The notes under the pieces: generated by a model | Databases searched by the model: none | Told to the model about the DNA's origin: nothing | The model's input: only the letters and a program-made list of their open reading frames with translations | Program-made: the position numbers and the translations under genes | Source of the DNA: an uncultured Bacteroidales bacterium | GTDB taxonomy: Bacteria > Bacteroidota > Bacteroidia > Bacteroidales > P3 | Length of the DNA: 6,342 nucleotides | Direction: 5' to 3' | Assembly (NCBI GenBank): GCA_947179195.1 | Contig: CAMXAS010000069.1 | Coordinates: 1 to 6,342 of the forward strand | In this document: piece by piece, positions 1 to 6,342 of the stretch | Layout: every line of letters begins with the position of its first letter | Numbering within the stretch: position 1 is the stretch's first letter

Positions 1-862
1 GTATGCGGGCGGCGCGGCTTACCTTACGCGCTATTTTGCCAGCCTCGGCCTTGTAGGAAACCGATTCATCCAAAGGTTTGTTCAGTAATTCGTGATATAG
101 CGCCTTGTCGTGGTCGTCGAAGCGCAGCGAAGCCAAATGGAAAGTATATACGCGTAGCGTGTCGCCGCCCGGCAGTTGCAGGTCGGCATACAGCGCGTTG
201 AGCGGCGACAGCCCCGGCACCGTGTCTTGCCGCAGGATGGGGAAGCGCGAGAAAATCGCGTTGCCGAAATAGAAGCGCGCGTTTTCCAACAGGCGCGTAT
301 GGTGGCGGTAGCCGGCCTTCCGCAGCGTTTCGCGTATGCGGAACTGTGGGGCTTTGCTCTCGTAGTATTCCTGCAAGCACAAGATGTCGGCTTCCTCCAC
401 GCCGATATAGGACGCTATGCGGTCTTTCCGCCCGTTGCGGTCGTCCTGCGCGTAGTAGCCGAACAGACAGACGTTGTACGACAGCACCTTGAATTCGCTC
501 GGCCGCGTGGCGGAGGCCATGCGGTGGTCGTCGCGCCGCGGGCGGTCGTTGTGGGGCAGGCGTACCGACAGGCCGAGGTTGTGGAAGTTGAGCAGGATGG
601 CCGCGAAGAAAATCAGGCAGCGTTTCTTGAAAAAGAACAGGTAGGCGATGCCGAGGGCGGCGGAAGCCAGCACGAGCCACGGGAAGGCGAGGCCCAGCAA
701 GGTCGTGATGCCGAAGCGGCCGGGCGGGATATAGACGCACAGGAACGTCCCGACGAGCCCCAACGGCACGATGCCCGTCATGAGGAGCAACAGCACGCCC
801 AACCAGGAGACGCGGCGCGGCGTGCCCGTCGATTTCTTCTTATTCCCACCGGCTTTTCCCAT
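1..862 (-). CDS. Membrane-anchored endonuclease/exonuclease/phosphatase family protein (C-terminus cut by window edge)
   Basis: Reading the minus strand from the ATG at 862-860 gives 287 uninterrupted codons that leave the window, so only the N-terminal part is present. Residues 8-17 are basic (KKKSTGTPRR). Three hydrophobic stretches follow, at about 19-45, 52-77 and 82-100, and should be membrane helices. From about residue 124 an EEP (DNase I-like) fold begins: FKVLSYNVCLF (124-134), ILCLQE with the metal-binding Glu at 165, GNAIFSRFPI (200-209), and YTFHLAS (239-245), equivalent to the NTHL segment. The last catalytic motifs (D-x-N and SDH) would lie beyond the left edge. Bacteroidota proteins of this architecture are usually about 350-370 residues, so roughly 70-80 may be missing (from memory). 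The family hydrolyses phosphodiester or phosphomonoester bonds, but the substrate cannot be told; nuclease, sphingomyelinase-like and phosphoinositide phosphatase activities all occur. The gene diverges from the acyl-CoA reductase gene. Confidence 0.9.
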   Translation of the reverse strand, partial: MGKAGGNKKKSTGTPRRVSWLGVLLLLMTGIVPLGLVGTFLCVYIPPGRFGITTLLGLAFPWLVLASAALGIAYLFFFKKRCLIFFAAILLNFHNLGLSVRLPHNDRPRRDDHRMASATRPSEFKVLSYNVCLFGYYAQDDRNGRKDRIASYIGVEEADILCLQEYYESKAPQFRIRETLRKAGYRHHTRLLENARFYFGNAIFSRFPILRQDTVPGLSPLNALYADLQLPGGDTLRVYTFHLASLRFDDHDKALYHELLNKPLDESVSYKAEAGKIARKVSRAARI

Positions 863-866
863 AAAG

Positions 867-897
867 CAAAGATACGAATAAGCGCCGACAAAGCAAA
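867..897 (-). promoter_or_regulatory. Bacteroidota-type promoter of the EEP gene
   Basis: On the minus strand, TTTG at 897-894 is followed after 19 bases by TATCTTTG at 874-867, matching the TTTG / TAnnTTTG consensus of Bacteroidota housekeeping promoters. A second TTTG at 892-889 is too close (14 bases). Only four bases separate the -7 element from the ATG at 862, so the transcript would have almost no 5' leader. Confidence 0.7.
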
Positions 898-913
898 TCA
901 TCCGAAAAAACGC

Positions 914-921
914 TACTTTTG
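914..921 (+). promoter_or_regulatory. -7 element of the acyl-CoA reductase gene promoter
   Basis: TACTTTTG fits TAnnTTTG and lies 21 bases before the ATG at 943. The expected -33 position (about 891-894) reads AAGC, so no good -33 box is visible. That stretch touches the -33 box of the divergent EEP promoter (894-897), suggesting that two polymerases could not occupy both promoters at once. Confidence 0.6.
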
Positions 922-942
922 TATCCTCTTTATAAGGAAGCG

Positions 943-1986
943 ATGGAAAGCCTGAAACCGGTACCGGATTTTGAAGCGCGTTTGGCCGCGTGGGATGCCG
1001 TCGGGCGGTATTGGCGCGCGCAAGCCGCCGCCGATCCGCATTGGCGGGCGGCTTGCGAAGCCGCCGTGGCCGCCCAACCGTTCTTTACGGCCGACAACAT
1101 CGCCTATGCCACGGCGGCTTGGGCCGAGGCCCTGCGCGCCGACCGCCTGCGCGCGTGGTGGACGGCCGAAATGGGGGCGCAGACGCGCCTGAGGCCGGGC
1201 ACGGTGGCCGTCATCATGGCCGGCAACCTGCCGTGGGTGGGCTTGCACGACGTGCTGTCGGTGTTGCTCTCCGGCTGTAAGCTCCTGTTGAAGCCCTCCG
1301 CCAAAGACCGCCCGCTCTGGACGTTTTGGGCGCAGCGCTTGTGGCCGTATCCGGAAACCGTGACGCTGGTGTCCGATTTGAACGGCCTGGCGTTCGACGC
1401 CGTCATCGCCACGGGCAGCGACAACAGTTTCCGCTATTTTGACTACAGTTTCCGCGACAAGCCCGCCTTGTTGCGCCATCACCGCACGTCCTGCGCCGTC
1501 TTGAGCGGCAACGAGGACGACACGCGCTTGGCCGGCCTTTGGGAAGATATGCTCCGCTACTACGGCTTGGGCTGCCGCAACGTCTCCAAACTGTTCGTGC
1601 CGCGCCGATTCGATTGGGCGCGCTTCCTGGCCGTGGGGCGGCGCGGCGGCTGGCTACAGCTGCTCGACAACGCCGCCTATGCCCATAACTACGGCCGCCG
1701 CAAGGCCTTGCTCGAGATGCAGGGGTTGCCCTACCGCGACGGCGGGGCGGTGCTGTTCGAGGAGGGGGCGGCGTCCCCCGGCATCGGCTCCGTGTCGTAT
1801 GCGGTCTATGACGACCGGTCGCAGGCGGAGGCTTGGATAGCGGCGGCCGACCCCGAAGCCTGGCAGTGCATCGTGGGGGAGGGAGACGGCCTTGTCCCGT
1901 TCGGCCAGGCCCAGCGTCCGACGCTCACCGACTATGCCGACGGCGTTTCGATTCCGGCCTTTTTGAAAGAAAACTTTGCAATTTGA
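943..1986 (+). CDS. LuxC-family acyl-CoA reductase
   Basis: The 347-residue protein resembles the short acyl-CoA reductases common in Bacteroidota, which share the LuxC/aldehyde dehydrogenase fold and reduce acyl-CoA (or acyl-enzyme) to aldehyde with NAD(P)H. Visible motifs are [16 protein letters not shown] (88-103), part of the nucleotide-binding fold; LLKPSAKD shortly after; [15 protein letters not shown] (152-166); the SGNED segment (188-192); and GLGCRNVSK (208-216), whose Cys211 is the likely thioester-forming nucleophile by analogy with aldehyde dehydrogenases. LuxC of luminous bacteria is about 480 residues, so this is the compact form. The ATG at 943 is preferred because an in-frame TTG at 919 lies inside the -7 promoter element; AAGGAAG at 934-940 sits just upstream of the ATG. 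No LuxD or LuxE partner is in the window, so the natural acyl substrate is unknown. There is no terminator after it, and readthrough into rpmE2 is likely. Confidence 0.9.
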   Translation: MESLKPVPDFEARLAAWDAVGRYWRAQAAADPHWRAACEAAVAAQPFFTADNIAYATAAWAEALRADRLRAWWTAEMGAQTRLRPGTVAVIMAGNLPWVGLHDVLSVLLSGCKLLLKPSAKDRPLWTFWAQRLWPYPETVTLVSDLNGLAFDAVIATGSDNSFRYFDYSFRDKPALLRHHRTSCAVLSGNEDDTRLAGLWEDMLRYYGLGCRNVSKLFVPRRFDWARFLAVGRRGGWLQLLDNAAYAHNYGRRKALLEMQGLPYRDGGAVLFEEGAASPGIGSVSYAVYDDRSQAEAWIAAADPEAWQCIVGEGDGLVPFGQAQRPTLTDYADGVSIPAFLKENFAI

Positions 1987-2005
1987 GAAAAAAAGTTTAC
2001 TTTTG
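1975..2005 (+). promoter_or_regulatory. Promoter of rpmE2, overlapping the end of the reductase gene
   Basis: TTTG at 1975-1978 and TACTTTTG at 1998-2005, separated by 19 bases, make the best consensus promoter in the window. The -33 box lies within the last codons of the acyl-CoA reductase gene, whose TGA is at 1984-1986. The start codon of rpmE2 follows 33 bases after the -7 element. A strong promoter fits a ribosomal protein gene. Confidence 0.8.
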
Positions 2006-2038
2006 CACCCCTTAAACAGCAGAAAATACGATACAGAT

Positions 2039-2308
2039 ATGAAAAAAGACATCCACCCCGAGAATTATAGACCTGTGGTTTTCAAAGACATGTCTAACGA
2101 TTATGCGTTCTTGTGCAAATCTACGATACAGACGAAAGACACAATCAAGTGGGAAGACGGCAACGAATACCCGTTGGTGAAGTTGGAAATCTCCAGCGCG
2201 TCGCACCCGTTCTTCACCGGCAAGGTGAAACTGGTGGATACGGCCGGTCGCGTGGATAAGTTCATGAACAAGTACCAAAAACACATGGACCGCAAGAAAG
2301 CCAACTAA
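2039..2308 (+). CDS. rpmE2: 50S ribosomal protein L31 type B (bL31)
   Basis: An 89-residue protein that opens [18 protein letters not shown] and contains [12 protein letters not shown] and [14 protein letters not shown], diagnostic of bL31, a large-subunit protein at the bridge between the ribosomal subunits. It is the type B form: the CxxC zinc-binding pairs of type A are absent and only one cysteine (Cys26) is present. In many bacteria type B L31 is zinc-independent and Zur-controlled, but in Bacteroidota it is commonly the standard copy, and I see no convincing Zur operator in the leader. The ATG at 2039 is chosen because the family starts exactly there; the same frame is open further upstream, but that part overlaps the reductase gene and the promoter. 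The tail ([11 protein letters not shown]) is basic, as expected for an rRNA contact. A dedicated promoter lies upstream and a terminator downstream, so it is probably mainly monocistronic. Confidence 0.97.
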   Translation: MKKDIHPENYRPVVFKDMSNDYAFLCKSTIQTKDTIKWEDGNEYPLVKLEISSASHPFFTGKVKLVDTAGRVDKFMNKYQKHMDRKKAN

Positions 2309-2323
2309 GACGGCGCGTCTTAG
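2305..2323 (+). other. Perfect hairpin containing the rpmE2 stop codon
   Basis: CTAAGACG (2305-2312) pairs perfectly with CGTCTTAG (2316-2323) around a GCG loop. The TAA stop (2306-2308) is within the left arm. No T-run follows, so it is not by itself an intrinsic terminator. It may stabilise the mRNA 3' end or act together with the terminator 17 bases downstream. Confidence 0.6.
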
Positions 2324-2339
2324 GCTTTCATACCATAGG

Positions 2340-2369
2340 GAGGCGGAATCGTAAGGTTCCGCCTCTTTT
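2340..2369 (+). terminator. Intrinsic terminator after rpmE2
   Basis: GAGGCGGAA (2340-2348) pairs perfectly with TTCCGCCTC (2357-2365) over an 8-base loop and is followed directly by TTTT (2366-2369). A T-G wobble can extend the stem inward. It lies 31 bases after the rpmE2 stop and separates that gene from the glmU-like/lon operon. The reverse strand has no T-run on the other side, so it acts in one direction. Confidence 0.85.
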
Positions 2370-2496
2370 GCTATAAGCCGTTCCCGTCGCCCGCCGGCGC
2401 GCCCTGCCAGCCTTCTGCCATTAAGGCGGCAAGCGGTTTTTGGCATACTTTTGGATAATGGCATTTTAAGGTGGCACACAAAACATACAGACGGTT
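2370..2496 (+). promoter_or_regulatory. Intergenic region with the promoter of the glmU-like/lon operon
   Basis: TACTTTTG at 2446-2453 fits the -7 consensus and leaves 43 bases before the ATG at 2497. The position expected for a -33 box (about 2423-2426) reads AAGG, so this promoter is weaker by sequence than that of rpmE2 or may need an activator. The 5' half of the gap is very GC-rich, with the 8-base palindrome GGCGCGCC at 2396-2403. I see no small gene here. Confidence 0.55.
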
Positions 2497-3663
2497 ATGA
2501 ATTATATCCTTTTCGATGACGTGCAGATCAGGCAGCAGTTGTTGCCGTTCACGTTCACGCGGCCGATAGCCGAAATCCGCCTCGGCATCGATACGCTCCG
2601 CGAGAAATGGGAACGCTTTTTGGGACAGGAAGTCTCCATTCTGACGGAAGCCTATCTGTCCGAAAAATATCCGCTCCGTCAGGCCGACGACAATATCCTG
2701 ATTAACGCGGCCGTTTTGCCGGATGCGGATTTGGTCAAGGCCGTCACGGGCTTGAAGGCCGACCAGGCCCTGTCGAGCGAGGATTGGATTATCGCGCACC
2801 ATATCAAGGGCGGGATGGACGGCGGCGAGGCGGTGACGGAAGAAATCGAATACGCCCGTCCGGTCCGCGTCATCGAAAACAATTGGGATATCTTCCTGCT
2901 CAATGCCGAGCAGATTAAATTGGACGTGCCGGCCTTGACCGCCGGTCGTCAAAGCCAGCCGCTTTCGGCCACCAACCGCGTCATCGGGGCCGAAAACATC
3001 TTCGTGGAGGCGGGCGCGCGCGTCGAGATGGCGATGCTCAACGCTTCGGAAGGCCCGATTTACATCGGCAAGGACGCGGAAATCATGGAGGGCGCGATGT
3101 TGCGCGGCCCGCTCGCCGTGGGCGAGGCCTCCGTCATCAAGATGGGCGCCAAAATCTACGGCGGCACCACGATAGGCCCGCACTGCAAGGTGGGCGGCGA
3201 GGTCAACAACGCCGTCATCTTCGGCTATTCCAACAAGGCGCACGACGGTTTCCTCGGCAACGCCGTCCTGGGCGAATGGTGCAACCTGGGCGCCGACACC
3301 AACAATTCCAATCTCAAGAACGATTACAGCCCCGTCAAGGTATGGAGCTATGCCGCCGATGCCTTCGTGCCGACCGGCGAGCAGTTCTGCGGCCTGTTCA
3401 TGGGCGACCATTCCAAGACGGCCATCAATACGATGTTCAATACGGGCACCGTGGTCGGCGTAAGCGCCAATGTGGCCGCCGCCGGCTTCCCGCGTCAGTT
3501 CATCCCGTCGTTCACGTGGGCGGGCAAGCCTTATCCGATAGACAAAGCCTTGGAAACGGCGCGTCAGATGTACGGCCGCCGTCACAAGACGCTCACCGCG
3601 GCGGACGAAGCCATCCTGCGCGAAGTCTATGAAGCGACGCATCACAACCGTAACAAGAAGTAA
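2497..3663 (+). CDS. GlmU-like sugar nucleotidyltransferase with left-handed beta-helix domain
   Basis: A 388-residue protein of the Bacteroidota 'alternative GlmU' type (NTP_transf_4 N-terminus plus hexapeptide repeats; TIGR03991-like from memory). The classical LAAGxGxRM loop is absent; its place is taken by ILFDD (4-8) and the conserved FTRPIAEIRLG (20-30). From about residue 160 to the 340s run imperfect hexapeptide repeats, including VIGAENIFVEAG, IYIGKDAEI and AKIYGGTTIG, which build a left-handed beta-helix acyltransferase domain. NKAHDGFLGNAVLGEWCNLG with His249 resembles the region holding the acetyltransferase base of E. coli GlmU (SKAGHLTYLGDAEIG). By family it is predicted to make UDP-GlcNAc from GlcN-1-P, acetyl-CoA and UTP for peptidoglycan and lipid A, but substrate use is not shown by sequence; another nucleotide sugar is possible. 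The ATG at 2497 is the first after the promoter. lon starts 4 bases after its stop, so the two are surely co-transcribed. Confidence 0.88.
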   Translation: MNYILFDDVQIRQQLLPFTFTRPIAEIRLGIDTLREKWERFLGQEVSILTEAYLSEKYPLRQADDNILINAAVLPDADLVKAVTGLKADQALSSEDWIIAHHIKGGMDGGEAVTEEIEYARPVRVIENNWDIFLLNAEQIKLDVPALTAGRQSQPLSATNRVIGAENIFVEAGARVEMAMLNASEGPIYIGKDAEIMEGAMLRGPLAVGEASVIKMGAKIYGGTTIGPHCKVGGEVNNAVIFGYSNKAHDGFLGNAVLGEWCNLGADTNNSNLKNDYSPVKVWSYAADAFVPTGEQFCGLFMGDHSKTAINTMFNTGTVVGVSANVAAAGFPRQFIPSFTWAGKPYPIDKALETARQMYGRRHKTLTAADEAILREVYEATHHNRNKK

Positions 3664-3667
3664 ATTT

Positions 3668-6154
<2,487 letters not shown>

Positions 6155-6236
6155 AATTTTTAAAAAAAAGTTTTATATTTGCACATAGATAAAAAATGGA
6201 AATCTAAACTAAAAAGTACTTAATACCTTAAACACA
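6155..6236 (+). promoter_or_regulatory. AT-rich spacer with promoter and leader of the secreted-protein gene
   Basis: TATATTTG at 6174-6181 fits the -7 consensus; the -33 position (about 6151-6154) reads TTAG, overlapping the end of lon. The leader from the element to the ATG at 6237 is 55 bases, the longest in the window, and almost free of G and C. It holds a three-codon ORF, ATG GAA ATC TAA, at 6196-6207. No GC-rich hairpin follows lon, so I see no intrinsic terminator for the glmU-like/lon operon here. Confidence 0.65.
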
Positions 6237-6342
6237 ATGAAAAAACTATTGACAGTTGTGTGTGTGGCGGCTTTCGGAATCGGGGCGGTCGCGCAGGCGC
6301 AGGTCGTGAAGAACGAAAGTATCCTTCAGACGGAGCCGAAAG
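6237..6342 (+). CDS. Secreted or periplasmic protein, N-terminal fragment
   Basis: The first 35 codons of a gene that continues past the right edge. The N-terminus MKKLLTVVCVAAFGIGAVAQA is a classic Sec signal peptide: a Lys-Lys n-region, a hydrophobic core (residues 4-18), and an AQA signal peptidase I site, with cleavage predicted after Ala21. Cys9 sits in the middle of the core and lacks the lipobox context, so this does not look like a lipoprotein. The mature part visible (QVVKNESILQTEPK) is too short to name a family; outer-membrane or periplasmic TPR proteins often begin this way in Bacteroidota, but that is only a guess. It has its own promoter upstream, so it is probably a separate transcription unit from lon. 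Confidence 0.8.
   Translation, partial: MKKLLTVVCVAAFGIGAVAQAQVVKNESILQTEPK

Noticed and set aside
66..740. Closed minus-strand reading frame of 224 codons
   Set aside because: It is rich in Arg, Pro and Ala with no recognisable motif, and it overlaps in another frame the EEP gene, which has clear catalytic motifs through the same stretch.
919..942. TTG at 919 as the start of the acyl-CoA reductase
   Set aside because: This codon is part of the TACTTTTG promoter element, so it would lie upstream of the transcript start. The ATG at 943 has an A/G-rich stretch before it.
922..942. TCCT...AGGA inverted repeat before the reductase start, as an operator or riboregulator
   Set aside because: There are only four paired bases around a 7-base AT-rich loop, within chance expectation.
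176..955. Plus-strand reading frame of 259 codons opposite the EEP gene
   Set aside because: It is a low-complexity shadow (long runs of Glu, Gln, Arg, Ala) that continues through the divergent promoter region. It has no family resemblance.
2415..2441. Possible second terminator, CTGCC/GGCGG stem followed by TTTTT
   Set aside because: The stem is only 5 bp with a wobble pair, and the T-run begins 6 bases after it. The terminator at 2340-2369 is far better.
3629..3667. In-frame ATG at 3629 as the lon start
   Set aside because: It lies inside the GlmU-like gene and would add 13 residues with no match to the expected Lon N-terminus. The ATG at 3668 follows the upstream stop by 4 bases.

Overview
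The window reads as ordinary chromosomal DNA from a GC-rich member of the Bacteroidota, probably Bacteroidales. Three things point there. First, five intergenic spots carry the Bacteroidota-type -7 element TAnnTTTG, two of them with a TTTG -33 box exactly 19 bases upstream. Second, Shine-Dalgarno sequences are mostly missing and the leaders are A-rich. Third, the proteins match forms I recognise from this phylum: a short LuxC-family acyl-CoA reductase, type B L31, the 'alternative' GlmU-like nucleotidyltransferase, and a Lon with a long acidic N-terminus. Genus cannot be fixed from the sequence.

Layout from left to right: (1) a minus-strand gene for a membrane-anchored endonuclease/exonuclease/phosphatase (EEP) domain protein, whose C-terminus runs off the left edge; (2) a compact divergent promoter region at about 863-942; (3) a plus-strand acyl-CoA reductase gene; (4) rpmE2 (ribosomal protein bL31 type B), with its own promoter beginning inside the end of the reductase gene, followed by two hairpins, the second a clear intrinsic terminator; (5) a promoter and then a two-gene operon, the GlmU-like nucleotidyltransferase followed 4 bases later by lon; (6) an AT-rich spacer with a promoter and the first 35 codons of a secreted protein that runs off the right edge.

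The genes do not form one pathway. They are housekeeping functions side by side: translation (bL31), nucleotide-sugar or envelope precursor synthesis (GlmU-like), protein quality control (Lon), acyl-CoA or aldehyde metabolism (LuxC-like), and a membrane phosphodiesterase or phosphatase. No mobile element, CRISPR array, tRNA, rRNA or defence module is visible, and I found no convincing undescribed system. The more interesting points are regulatory: a nearly leaderless EEP gene, head-to-head promoters that seem to compete for one stretch, a hairpin containing the rpmE2 stop codon, and tight coupling of a sugar nucleotidyltransferase gene to lon.
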